The notes under the pieces: generated by a model
The model's input: the letters and a program-made list of their open reading frames with translations, nothing else
Told to the model about the DNA's origin: nothing
Databases searched by the model: none
Shown: in pieces, positions 17,213 through 26,461 of the stretch
Position numbering within the stretch: the first letter of the stretch is position 1
Layout: every line of letters begins with the position of its first letter
Position numbers and translations under genes: made by a program
Source of the DNA: Litoribacillus peritrichatus
GTDB lineage: Bacteria > Pseudomonadota > Gammaproteobacteria > Pseudomonadales > Litoribrevibacteraceae
Assembly: GCF_039537985.1 (NCBI RefSeq)
Contig: NZ_BAABBN010000004.1
Coordinates: 992,001-1,056,000, forward strand
Direction: 5' to 3'
Length of the DNA stretch: 64,000 nucleotides

Positions 17213-17854
17213 ATGTCTAAGTTTTTACCTGCATTATTTGCAATTGCTGTTTCGGGTTGTACAACCTTGCCTTCGGGTGACCTTGAAAACCGTATTTCGG
17301 ATTACACTTATCCCAAACTGTCCCATAAAACCTTGGTGTCGGTCGGAGACCCACTTGTCGAGGCAGGAAATATTTCTGAAAGCACGGTGTTGGTTGTTCG
17401 ACAACCGTTGGATGGATTTTTGTATGATATTCCGGCAAATAGTTATCCGCTGACCGGCAGTGATGATACTCAGAACCTGTTTAGTGCCAAAGGTGTTGGC
17501 AGCAGTGTGTTTACAGCGGATGCCCATGCATTAGCCTTATCTAAAGAGGCGGGTTCGCCTTTGTGTGTGGTGGACATACTTGGCGGCTGCACCTGTTATC
17601 ACGGTAGGTTTGAAGCGAAATCTGTAATTACAGAGGAGGGCGTAGGTTCTCAAAAATCTTTGATATATCAAGGTAAAGAAGGCGATAAAATTCAAGTGCA
17701 GTACCTGGAGCAAATTCAGGGCAGTCCAGTTGTAGAAAATCTACTTACGTTTGATTTGTCTGGTTCAAATATCATTGGTTATCAAAACGTTAAAATTGAA
17801 GTCTTATCGACAGACAGTGATTCTATGGAATATAAATTACTGCAAGGTTTTTAG
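17213..17854 (+). CDS. Putative lipoprotein (213 aa), unknown function
   Basis: A small exported lipoprotein: the signal peptide MSKFLPALFAIAVSGC ends in a lipobox with Cys16. The mature part has no recognised domain. It looks beta-rich, with several Gly/Asp turns and two cysteine groups (SPLCVVDILGGCTCYHG, around residues 115-131) that could form a disulfide or bind a metal. The ATG at 17213 has GGAG five bases upstream. It stands alone, 500 bases from its divergent neighbour, and converges with a small membrane protein gene. The name can only be descriptive. Confidence 0.72.
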   Translation: MSKFLPALFAIAVSGCTTLPSGDLENRISDYTYPKLSHKTLVSVGDPLVEAGNISESTVLVVRQPLDGFLYDIPANSYPLTGSDDTQNLFSAKGVGSSVFTADAHALALSKEAGSPLCVVDILGGCTCYHGRFEAKSVITEEGVGSQKSLIYQGKEGDKIQVQYLEQIQGSPVVENLLTFDLSGSNIIGYQNVKIEVLSTDSDSMEYKLLQGF

Positions 17855-17886
17855 GCTTTTATCCGTTCGATTATCTGACTCATCAT

Positions 17887-18285
17887 TCAGCCCTTAGTGT
17901 CTTTCAGGCTTGTTACTTTTCTGCCATGTATGAAAGAGTAATACCTTATTGAACTAGGGGCGTGGGATATGACTCCGGAGATGGTGATTATTAAAATTAA
18001 CCAAATCAGCGCGTACTCTGGCAGCACATACAAGGCGAAGAGTAACCCCATTTTCAGATAAATCACGAATCCTCTCACCTGGACAAACCAGATAAAATTG
18101 GACATGGCTTCTAATGCCAGCAGTCCCAAACCGGAAACAATCGTTATCAGCCAAAACTCGGGTTGAGGCACCTCATTCAAAGCAGTAGCAAAGACACCTG
18201 CAAATCCAATTAAATGCAGTGTTCTGAGGCCGATTTTTAACCAACGTTTACCCGTAAAGTCCGGAATAAGGGCTTTTTTCATCAT
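17887..18285 (-). CDS. Small integral membrane protein (about 132 aa), unknown function
   Basis: The product is mostly hydrophobic with about four predicted membrane helices: around LRTLHLIGFAGVFATAL, WLITIVSGLGLLALEAMSNFIW, GFVIYLKMGLLFALYVLP and ALIWLILIITISGVISH. The C-terminus is basic (YYSFIHGRKVTSLKDTKG) and so probably cytoplasmic. The HAPSSIRYYSFIHGR tail is reminiscent of a conserved family of four-helix bacterial membrane proteins, but I cannot name it. No strong ribosome-binding site is visible; the ATG at 18285 is one choice, and a TTG three codons upstream is possible. It converges with the 213-residue lipoprotein gene. Confidence 0.65.
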   Translation of the reverse strand: MMKKALIPDFTGKRWLKIGLRTLHLIGFAGVFATALNEVPQPEFWLITIVSGLGLLALEAMSNFIWFVQVRGFVIYLKMGLLFALYVLPEYALIWLILIITISGVISHAPSSIRYYSFIHGRKVTSLKDTKG

Positions 18286-18668
18286 GTTTTTCAATAGTCA
18301 TTTAGCTTGTTGCATGGCGGCCGATAGTAATTGCTTTGCGATGTTAAGGTAAGAGTTCAGAGTAAACTTTAAGAGAAATAGCTGGCTTTTATTGATGAGT
18401 ATCAAGCGCTAAAGGGGTTTGTTCCGAGGAGGGTTGTATTTCGGTATTTAATGATCAGTAATTCCAAGTGTGGCTATGATGGCTTTTGTGTGATTATATT
18501 TCTTTTTGGTGGTGAACTGTTACCTTCCGTTGGGTTAGGATTGATTTGCTGATTGAGCTCTATAAAGTATCGCAATGGATGCTTTGGATCTCATTTTCGA
18601 GCGCTGATTTATTAATAGCGTAAGTTTAATGGGCTTTATTTTAATAGAATTATGAGTTTGCTGGTTAG
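18286..18668. other. About 380-base intergenic stretch
   Basis: Lies between divergent genes (small membrane protein on -, M14 peptidase on +). It holds AT-rich promoter-like sequence but I see no clear hairpin, repeat or ORF that I would defend. Confidence 0.5.
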
Positions 18669-19604
18669 ATGATTAAGAAGACTATTGGTTCTCGTTTACG
18701 CTTACTGCAAGTGCCTGTTTTGTTTATTTTTATGTGTTCTTCGTGGGGGGCTTTTGCTCAGGACGATGCCATCAATCGTTTGTGTCAACAAGTCGGAAAT
18801 AAGCTAGGCAGCGTTAGTATTGAGCAGTGCCTTAACCTCAACCTAATCGATACTCAGGGGCGCTCTAATCTAAAAAGAGCATTAGCAGTTAAGGACTATT
18901 CGCCGGTTGATGGTGTGATGCCTCTAGGGAAGGTTTTGATTATGGGAGGGATTCACGGGGATGAATACTCGTCTGTTTCTTTGGTGTTTAAGTGGATGGA
19001 AACCTTAAATAAACACCACTCCGGTTTATTTCATTGGCGAGTTGTTCCGTTGATGAACCCTGATGGGTTATTAAATATCCCGAAAGCCACGCGACAAAAT
19101 GCCAATGGTGTCGATTTAAATCGTAATTTTCCTACCTCAGATTGGTTGGACTTGGCCGAAAAGTATTGGGTCAAAAAAACGTATCGTAATCCACGACGTT
19201 TCCCTGGGCACTTTGCAGCCAGTGAACCAGAAACCAAGTGGTTTTTAAATCAGATCAATACGTTTCAACCGGAAGTGATCATTGCTGTTCATGCACCGCA
19301 TAAGTTGGTTGATTTTGATGGCCCTCAACAACCGCCGGTAAAATTGGGTAAATTGAGATTGCGTCGGTTAGGCACTTACCCGGGCAGTTTAGGAAATTAC
19401 GGCGGAACAACCCTGGAGATGCCTGTTGTTACCGTTGAGTTGGCGTCAGCGGGTATCATGCCGACAGATAAAGAAATCCGTGGGATGTGGCGCGATTTGG
19501 TTCGGTGGTTAAGGGCAGAAGTGCCCAAACGACGCCAGGCAATGCTGGAGAAACAGAGCACCGTGATCACCGAATCTGAAAATGGGCAGAATAACGTCGA
19601 GTAA
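18669..19604 (+). CDS. M14-family zinc peptidase (MpaA/murein-peptide-amidase-like), exported
   Basis: A 311-residue protein with an N-terminal signal peptide ending near SSWGAFAQ (about residue 30). The zinc carboxypeptidase signature is complete: GGIHGDE (His96, Glu99), the substrate-binding NRNFP (151-155), the third zinc ligand in AVHAPH (His208) and the catalytic glutamate in VTVELAS (Glu257). The compact size and the DYSPVDGVMPLGKVLIMGGIHGDE context resemble MpaA and related enzymes that trim gamma-D-Glu-meso-DAP from murein peptides; the exported location would place it at the cell wall. Substrate is inference. The ATG at 18669 lacks a strong ribosome-binding signal. It converges with the LysR gene downstream. 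Confidence 0.85.
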   Translation: MIKKTIGSRLRLLQVPVLFIFMCSSWGAFAQDDAINRLCQQVGNKLGSVSIEQCLNLNLIDTQGRSNLKRALAVKDYSPVDGVMPLGKVLIMGGIHGDEYSSVSLVFKWMETLNKHHSGLFHWRVVPLMNPDGLLNIPKATRQNANGVDLNRNFPTSDWLDLAEKYWVKKTYRNPRRFPGHFAASEPETKWFLNQINTFQPEVIIAVHAPHKLVDFDGPQQPPVKLGKLRLRRLGTYPGSLGNYGGTTLEMPVVTVELASAGIMPTDKEIRGMWRDLVRWLRAEVPKRRQAMLEKQSTVITESENGQNNVE

Positions 19605-19634
19605 CGATGCAATTCGAGTTGCTTTGATCGTGGT

Positions 19635-20585
19635 TTATCGAGTGCTGTTTTTACAGATTCGTTGCTTTAATTCTTCAAAGTGTCGTTCGGCATTTGATTT
19701 GATCAGACAATTAACGTGCTTCCTGAGCCAGAGCAGACCCTGATCTCTTTCTTGGCGTTTATGCCAAAAACTGGAAACGTGGTTTGGTAATATTTTGATC
19801 GGAGGCTCAACTACGGCTAACTCGCCGCTGAAAATGGCTTTTTCTACCGCAGTAGAAGGCACAATAGCAATTAAATTACTTTCTCTTAAAAGCTCGGTCA
19901 CGGCTGAAAAGTGATTAACCGTCATTGAGATTCGTCTGGATAAACCCTGTTGAGCTAACATCTTGTCGGTCAGGCCTGTTGGATCACCGGACAAAGAAAC
20001 CAGTAGGTGTTCTGCATTTACAAACTCGTCCAGTGTCATGTTGGCTTTGGCCAGAGGGTGATCCGGGCGCATTACGCAGATGAAGCACGGGCTGTATAAA
20101 TGTTCGCTTAATATCACGTTATCTGTGTTTAAGTTTCCTCCGACAACCATATCCACTTCGGCATCATGCAAAACTTCCTCTGCGTTGATAATGGTGTACG
20201 GCACAGCATGAATATTAATGTTGGGTGCGTCTTTCTCGATGATTTTTCTTAAGGGGCGCCAAATGGTTTCAATAATGACATCGGCAGCCGCGATTCGGAA
20301 GGTCCTGTGCGCGTTTGATGGATCAAACTTTTGGGTGTCGACAGCTTCTTCCAGTAAGTGTAGAGGCCCTTTGATCTGCGACCATAAGTTTTGGGCGTAG
20401 AGCGTTGGTTGAATATTTCGGCCATCTTTCACAAAAAGCTCGTCGTCCCAGGCGGCTCTCATTCGAGATAAAGCATTAGATACCGCTGGTTGTGTCAATG
20501 CTAACCGGTCAGCAGCTCGGGTAATTGAACTCTCTGTCATAATTGCATCAAATATGACCAGTAAATTCAGTTCTTGGTGTTTCAT
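19635..20585 (-). CDS. LysR-family transcriptional regulator, divergent from RND efflux operon
   Basis: A 316-residue LysR regulator of the NodD/LeuO-type subgroup, opening with LNLLVIFDAIMTESSITRAADRLALTQPAVSNALSRMR, the winged helix-turn-helix. A two-lobed periplasmic-binding-protein-like effector domain follows (about 90-300). It is transcribed away from the efflux operon, with 138 bases between the starts. This layout is the one seen for MexT-type activators next to mexEF pumps, so control of the operon is likely; the inducer is unknown. The spacer holds an inverted repeat with the T-N11-A LysR pattern. The start codon has only a weak ribosome-binding site. Confidence 0.88.
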   Translation of the reverse strand: MKHQELNLLVIFDAIMTESSITRAADRLALTQPAVSNALSRMRAAWDDELFVKDGRNIQPTLYAQNLWSQIKGPLHLLEEAVDTQKFDPSNAHRTFRIAAADVIIETIWRPLRKIIEKDAPNINIHAVPYTIINAEEVLHDAEVDMVVGGNLNTDNVILSEHLYSPCFICVMRPDHPLAKANMTLDEFVNAEHLLVSLSGDPTGLTDKMLAQQGLSRRISMTVNHFSAVTELLRESNLIAIVPSTAVEKAIFSGELAVVEPPIKILPNHVSSFWHKRQERDQGLLWLRKHVNCLIKSNAERHFEELKQRICKNSTR

Positions 20586-20624
20586 CGTTTTGTTTCTTAA
20601 ATCTCGAGATAGTTCGATAATAAT

Positions 20625-20643
20625 ACATCATTTTTTTTGATGT
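20625..20643. promoter_or_regulatory. Candidate LysR operator in the LysR/efflux spacer
   Basis: ACATCA and TGATGT flank a seven-T core, and TCA-T8-GA fits the T-N11-A rule for LysR boxes. It lies 40 bases from the LysR start and 80 from the MFP start. A separate ten-base palindrome (ATCTCGAGAT) is at 20601-20610. Confidence 0.45.
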
Positions 20644-20723
20644 GTTTTATATAAAAATATAATTATTTTTATTTCTTTGGCGGACGCATAATGCACTCAA
20701 TAAAAAATTATAGGGGGATTGTT

Positions 20724-21977
20724 ATGTCTTTAATCAAAAATTTGAAAGTTGGCCTGCTTTTCAGCAGTGTTGGTTTTCTTGCTGCTTGTGCAGAAGAAAC
20801 TGCACAAACTGCGCCGCAGCCACCACAAGCACCAGTGGTGTCTGTTGCTCCGGTGATCTATGAACGATTGACCGAATGGGATGAATTTACTGGCCGCTTG
20901 GAGTCTCCGGAAAGTGTGGAGTTGCGTCCAAGGGTTTCGGGCTATATTGAATCGGTTGCGTTTAAAGAAGGCTCGATTGTTCAGGCTGGTAAGCCGTTGT
21001 TTTATATCGACAGTAAACCGTTTGAAGCTGAAATCAAGCGTCTTGAAGCAGATATGATTGGTGCTCAGAGTCAATTAAAGTTAGCAGAGATTAACTACAA
21101 CCGTGCACGTACTCTGACCTCTAAAAATACACTTTCTAAAGAGACTCGGGATAATCGCTTCTCGGAAATGGAGCAAGCGAAAGCTAACGTACAATCTTTG
21201 TCAGCGGCATTAGATTTAGCAAAACTGAACCTGAGTTATACCCAAGTGGTGGCGCCGATTACCGGGCGGGTTTCTCGTGCGGAAATTACAACGGGTAACT
21301 ATGTTACCGCAGGTCAGTCTGTGTTGACGTCGATCGTATCGATCAATCCGATTTATGCGTATTTTGATGCGGATGAGCAAACCTATCTTAAATACGTCAA
21401 ATTAGCCAAACAGGGCACTCGCCCAAGTTCTCGTGATGTTAAGAATCCGGTTTATATGGCGTTGGCGAATGAGCAAGGCTATAGCCATGAAGGGTATATT
21501 GATTTCGTTGATAACCAAGTAAACCCGGCGACAGGCACTATTCGCGGTCGTGCTGTTTTCAATAACCACGAAGGTACTTTCATTCCTGGCTTGTTTGCAC
21601 GTATTAAGCTGGTAGGCAGTGCTACTTATGCAGGCATTCTGGTGGATGACAAGGCCATTGGTACGGACCTGAACCGTAAGTTTGTTTTGGTTCTGGATGA
21701 AAAGAACAATGTTCAATACCGCGAAGTAACTCTTGGTGAAAAGCTCAATGGGCTACGGATTATTAAATCCGGTTTGACATCTGACGACCGGATTGTTGTG
21801 AAAGGTCTTCAGCGAGTGCGTCCAGGCTCTGCGGTCAGTCCTGAGTTTGTCAGTATGGCAGATTCAAAGACCATCAGTGAATTGCATGCGTTACAACAAA
21901 GGGTGGACAGCAACATGAGTACTACCTTTACGGAACAACAAGCTTATTTACCCTCTGAAGAAGTTAATGCGCTGTAG
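20724..21977 (+). CDS. RND efflux membrane-fusion protein (MexE/AcrA-type lipoprotein)
   Basis: The 417-residue periplasmic adaptor of a tripartite efflux pump. It is a lipoprotein (signal to LAAC, Cys22). The order of domains is usual: barrel-sandwich segment (LRPRVSGYIESVAFKEGSIVQAGKPLFYID), alpha-helical hairpin (about 90-150), second half of the lipoyl-like motif (LSYTQVVAPITGRVSRAEITTGNYV), beta-barrel and membrane-proximal region. The start is the ATG at 20724 after a GGGGG ribosome-binding site, not the ATG 33 bases upstream. The stop codon lies within the ribosome-binding site of the pump gene, so translation is coupled. It resembles the MexE branch. Confidence 0.93.
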   Translation: MSLIKNLKVGLLFSSVGFLAACAEETAQTAPQPPQAPVVSVAPVIYERLTEWDEFTGRLESPESVELRPRVSGYIESVAFKEGSIVQAGKPLFYIDSKPFEAEIKRLEADMIGAQSQLKLAEINYNRARTLTSKNTLSKETRDNRFSEMEQAKANVQSLSAALDLAKLNLSYTQVVAPITGRVSRAEITTGNYVTAGQSVLTSIVSINPIYAYFDADEQTYLKYVKLAKQGTRPSSRDVKNPVYMALANEQGYSHEGYIDFVDNQVNPATGTIRGRAVFNNHEGTFIPGLFARIKLVGSATYAGILVDDKAIGTDLNRKFVLVLDEKNNVQYREVTLGEKLNGLRIIKSGLTSDDRIVVKGLQRVRPGSAVSPEFVSMADSKTISELHALQQRVDSNMSTTFTEQQAYLPSEEVNAL

Positions 21978-21985
21978 GTGATTTT

Positions 21986-24900
21986 TTGAATATTTCTCAG
22001 TTTTTCATTTTAAGACCCATTTTTGCCGCAGTAATATCATTAATGATATTTATTGCGGGTGCATTGGCGGTATGGAAGTTACCGATTACTGAATACCCTG
22101 AAGTATCACCTCCGACAGTGGTGGTGACTGCTTCCTACCCAGGGGCTAACCCGAAAGTTATTGCGGAAACAGTGGCGTCGCCGCTTGAGCAGGAAATTAA
22201 TGGCGTAGAAGACATGTTGTATATGTCTTCTCAGGCCACGTCGGACGGTGCCATGTCCTTGACGGTCACGTTTGCGATTGGTACTGATCCCGATAAAGCA
22301 CAGGTATTGGTGCAAAATCGTGTGGATCGGGCCGTTCCTCGTTTACCGCAGGAAGTACAACGTTTAGGGGTTGTGACCAAGAAATCATCTCCGAATCTGA
22401 CGATGGTTGTGCATCTGACTTCGCCAGGTGACCGTTATGACATGTTGTACTTGTCTAACTTCGCCAACCTGAATGTCAAGGATGAGCTGGTCCGAATTGA
22501 AGGGGTGGGCAATATTAATATTTTTGGTGCCGGCGAATACAGCATGCGGGTTTGGCTTGATCCCGAAAAAGTGGCGGCACTTAACCTGAACCCAGGTGAA
22601 ATTGTTAATGCCATTCAGGAGCAAAACCAACAAGCGGCGGCTGGATCTTTAGGCTCTCAGCCTTCTGGCAGCAATGACTTTCAGTTGTTGATCAATGTTA
22701 AAGGTCGTTTGGCGAACGAAGAAGAGTTTGGCGATATCATCATTAAGGTGGGTGAGAATGGCGAGATCGCACGTCTTAAAGATGTTGCTCGCCTGGAGTT
22801 GGGTGCTAACTCATATTCTTTACGCTCTCTGTTGAATAACCAGGAAGCGGTGGCTTTGGGGGTGTTTCAGGCGTCCGGTTCGAATGCAATTCAGATTTCA
22901 GACGACGTTCGATCCACCATGGCAGCGTTGAAGCAGAATTTTCCTGAAGGCGTGGATTACAGCATTGTTTATGACCCAACCATTTTTGTGCGGGATTCTA
23001 TTAAAGCTGTGATCAATACGTTATTCGAAGCCATGTTGTTGGTTGTGTTTGTGGTAGTGCTGTTTTTACAAAACTGGCGCGCTTCTATCATTCCTTTGGT
23101 TGCTGTTCCTATTTCTTTGGTGGGTACTTTTGCAATCATGCACTTGATGGGTTTTTCATTAAATGCACTGTCTTTGTTTGGCTTGGTTCTCGCCATCGGA
23201 ATCGTGGTGGATGATGCCATTGTGGTGGTTGAAAATGTAGAAAGAAACATCAGCGAAGGTTTAACGCCAGTTGAAGCGACCAAGCAGGCTATGAGGGAAG
23301 TGACCGGGCCGATTATCGCGACGACTCTGGTATTGGCGGCGGTATTTATTCCTACCGCATTTATGTCCGGGCTAACTGGCCAGTTTTATAAACAATTTGC
23401 GTTAACCATTACCATATCAACGTTTATTTCTGCCATTAACTCGCTGACTTTGAGTCCGGCGCTTTCCGCCTTGTTGTTGAAAGGAGAAGATGCGCCTAAG
23501 GATAAACTGACCCGTTTAATTGATGTGATTTTTGGGCGTTGGTTGTTCAAACCGTTTAATCGCCTGTTCGACTGGGGTGCTAAAAGTTACACGGTTGGCA
23601 TTCATAAGCTGATCCGGCTAAGCGCGGTAGTACTGGTGTTGTATGGCGGCTTGATGGGCTTAACGTATCATCAGTTCAGCTCTACACCTACTGGGTACGT
23701 TCCAGGCCAAGACAAAATGTATTTGATCTCTTTTGCTCAATTACCGGATGCAGCGTCTTTGGACAGAACTGAGAAAGTGATCAGAAAAATGTCTGATATG
23801 GCCATGAATCATCCCGGTGTTGATTCGGCTGTTGCCTTTCCGGGATTGAGCATTAACGGTTTCACGAACAGCCCGAACAGCGGCATTGTTTTTGTGACTT
23901 TAAAACCCTTTGAAGAAAGGACCTCTTCAGATTTAACAGCGCGCAGTATTGCAGGGCAATTAAATCAGAAGTTCTCAACCATTCAGGAGTCCTTTATTGC
24001 GATTTTCCCACCTCCGCCGGTTCGTGGTCTGGGCACCATTGGTGGCTTCAGGTTGCAGATTGAAGATCGCGGTAATTTGGGGTACGAAGAGTTGTATAAC
24101 GTCACGCAAGAGGTGATACAGAAAGCTTGGGCGGCCCCTGAACTGACGGGTAACTTTACCAGTTTTCAAATCAATGTGCCTCAACTGGACGTGGATCTGG
24201 ATCGAACCAAGGCGAAGAGTCAGGGCGTTCGAGTGGATGATGCATTCCAGACCATGCAGGGCTACTTGGGTTCTATTTACGTCAATGACTTCAATCTGTT
24301 TGGCCGGACTTACCAGGTTAACATTCAGGCAGACGATGAATATCGTCAGGAGCCTGATCAGATTAACCAGCTCAAAGTGCGTAACCAGAATGGTGACATG
24401 ATTCCGTTGGGGTCGTTCATTGATGTTAAACACAGTGCCGGGCCAGATCGGGTAATGCACTACAACGGCTTTACTACCGCTGAAATGAACGGCAATGCGG
24501 CACCGGGTTACAGTTCCGGTCAGGCGAAGATCGCGATCGAGAAAATTCTGGCGGAAACGCTGCCCATTGGTATGAGCTATGAGTGGACGGACCTGACTTA
24601 TCAGCAAATACTGGCAGGTAATGCATCTTTGTTTGTTTTTCCGTTAGTGGTTGTTTTGGTCTTTTTGGTATTAGCTGCTCAGTATGAAAGTCTTAGCTTA
24701 CCCTTAGCCATTATTCTGATTGTACCAATGACGTTGTTATCTGCGATGACGGGTGTGATTTTGTACGGGGGGACAACAACATATTCACGCAGATTGGCTT
24801 TATTGTTCTGGTCGGCTTGGCCACCAAGAACGCCATTTTAATTGTGGAATTTGCTAAGGAGTTGGAAGATAAAGGGATGGGGTTGATTGATGCCATCAAG

Positions 24901-25131
24901 GAAGCAGGGCGTTTGAGGCTCAGACCGATTTTGATGACGTCGTTTGCCTTCATTATGGGCGTTGTGCCAATGGTTTTTTCTTCTGGCGCGGGTGCAGAAA
25001 TGAGGCAGGCCATTGGTGTGGCCGTTTTCTCTGGAATGATTGGCGTGACGTTTTTTGGTTTGGTTCTGACACCGGTGTTTTATTACATCATGAGAAGAAA
25101 CAAAGCCAAAGCAGCAGAAGTCACATCCTAG
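21986..25131 (+). pseudogene. RND efflux pump inner-membrane transporter, interrupted by a one-base frameshift
   Basis: This gene encodes a proton-driven resistance-nodulation-division pump like MexF/AcrB. Reading begins at TTG 21986, just after AGGTGA. The first frame gives 951 residues including the charged proton-relay region (GIVVDDAIVVVENVERN), and the porter domains. At the G-run 24767-24772 the frame breaks: six G residues are present where seven would give Y-G-G-D-N-N-I-F-T-Q-I-G. The first frame then ends at 24841, while the conserved remainder (GLATKNAILIVEFAKE onward, about 110 residues) continues in another frame to 25131. Restored, the protein would have 1048 residues, the normal length. 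A single-base loss in a homopolymer may be a sequencing error, a true mutation or a phase-variable tract. No outer-membrane factor gene is adjacent. Confidence 0.9.
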
Positions 25132-25150
25132 GGAGCTTCTGGTTTTACTG

Positions 25151-25187
25151 AAAAAGATCAACCCTTATTGGGTTGGTCTTTTTTTTT
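25151..25187 (+). terminator. Rho-independent terminator after the efflux operon
   Basis: A5, GATCAACCC, a five-base loop, GGGTTGGTC (one G-T pair) and nine T residues. Strong intrinsic terminator, also usable by the convergent DUF3179 gene from the other side. Confidence 0.88.
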
Positions 25188-25195
25188 GCGCGCTT

Positions 25196-26218
25196 TTACC
25201 TTGGTGTTGCAACGGCTTTGAACACCTGCGATTCCGGATGAAATGTCATCCAGGCGAACCAAAATGCGGTAATGGCAGGCACGGGTTTTCCATCACTGTC
25301 ATACACTTTTGCGCTGTTTGCTGATGAGTTGTATTCGATAAGAAAGGTCTGGTTTGAAATAATGTCTGTGAGTTTGCCGGATGTCTTCGCCAGCTCAGGG
25401 AAGGGGTATACTTTTTTTTCTGAGCCGACCTCAATGCCTATGACCCAGGTTTTAGGGTGATAACGTTTGTCTGTGTGTGAAACCGGAAAATAGGTACGAT
25501 CGCTCTGATGGTAATTGGGGTAAGGGCTGGATTGGTAATTACGCCAATAACCTGTGTCTTCTGATAAGACTAACGTGGTTGGGTGCTGCGCTTTCCAAAC
25601 GCCCCAATGCGTGTGCTCTAAAGGTATTCGTTTCAGTAAAGCGCCTTTTTCCGGACCGTTGATGGCTTTCCCTTCAATCTGAGACCAGAGGGATTCAGAC
25701 TCTCGGTCATACATGAGTAAGTCGCTGTTGTAGAGCAGCCCCGAAACTCCAAATGTGCGAATACTTCCTTTTACCTGGCGGTCAAACGCAATTCCGGTAC
25801 CGCAAAGTGGGCAAAAACTGACCGCAACTGACTGATCTTCAAAAACATCATTCACTAGCTCGTGAAAATTAAGAATATTGATCGGGTAGGCTTTGCTGAC
25901 GCCGTTGAGTGTAATGCCAAGTACCTTGTCATGGGGCTGAAGTTGCGTTTTATTTGCAGAGATGAATTTGGGGGTGTCAATTGAAGGTATTCCGTCTCTG
26001 GGCGGGCCGCCTCGCATGATTTCTTCGGTGGGTACAAGTGGATCAACAATGGTAAATCCGTTCATTTCCATCATTGAATAAACTGCATTTTTGGCCAGAG
26101 GAAAGAGCAGTAGGATAAGTATTGGGTAGATGAACCATCGGCTCGAAACGAGGCCGAGCGTTCTTCTGAATAATTCAGCTGGATTCCCACGACGTCGGCC
26201 ACTTTTATGATTATTCAC
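25196..26218 (-). CDS. DUF3179-domain protein, membrane-anchored
   Basis: A 340-residue protein with a membrane helix at about 28-46 (WFIYPILILLLFPLAKNAVYSM). The remainder, probably periplasmic, is a DUF3179 domain. Its hallmarks are DGIPSIDTPKF, KAYPINILNFHELVND and VSFCPLCGTGIAFDR with a Cys-x-x-Cys pair (136, 139), then GLLYNSDLLMYDRESESLWSQ. The family is widespread, often in marine bacteria, and has no established function; the CPLC motif suggests a metal or redox role. The start is GTG at 26218, with GGAGA about nine bases upstream. It stands alone, divergent from the hybrid kinase gene (243 bases between starts). Confidence 0.85.
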   Translation of the reverse strand: MNNHKSGRRRGNPAELFRRTLGLVSSRWFIYPILILLLFPLAKNAVYSMMEMNGFTIVDPLVPTEEIMRGGPPRDGIPSIDTPKFISANKTQLQPHDKVLGITLNGVSKAYPINILNFHELVNDVFEDQSVAVSFCPLCGTGIAFDRQVKGSIRTFGVSGLLYNSDLLMYDRESESLWSQIEGKAINGPEKGALLKRIPLEHTHWGVWKAQHPTTLVLSEDTGYWRNYQSSPYPNYHQSDRTYFPVSHTDKRYHPKTWVIGIEVGSEKKVYPFPELAKTSGKLTDIISNQTFLIEYNSSANSAKVYDSDGKPVPAITAFWFAWMTFHPESQVFKAVATPR

Positions 26219-26461
26219 AATAAGTTTCTCCCTCGTTGGTTGATATTTGGACAGTCCTTGGCGTTCTAAGTTCGTAAAATATGTAAACTGTGACTATTTT
26301 TTTACGTTCGCCAATTTATAATGTCCGTTCGTCAGAATCGCACATGAGATATGGCGAACAATACTTTGATCTATTGATATTAGTAACTTATCCTTTATTC
26401 TTGCCGGTTATTAAAATCCTTACTTTTCAGTTGCTTGTTGTTTAAATACTAAGGTGGACTT

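Noticed and set aside
24817..25131. Separate 104-residue gene after the RND pump
   Set aside because: The sequence is the conserved C-terminal membrane part of the pump in a shifted frame, not an independent gene.
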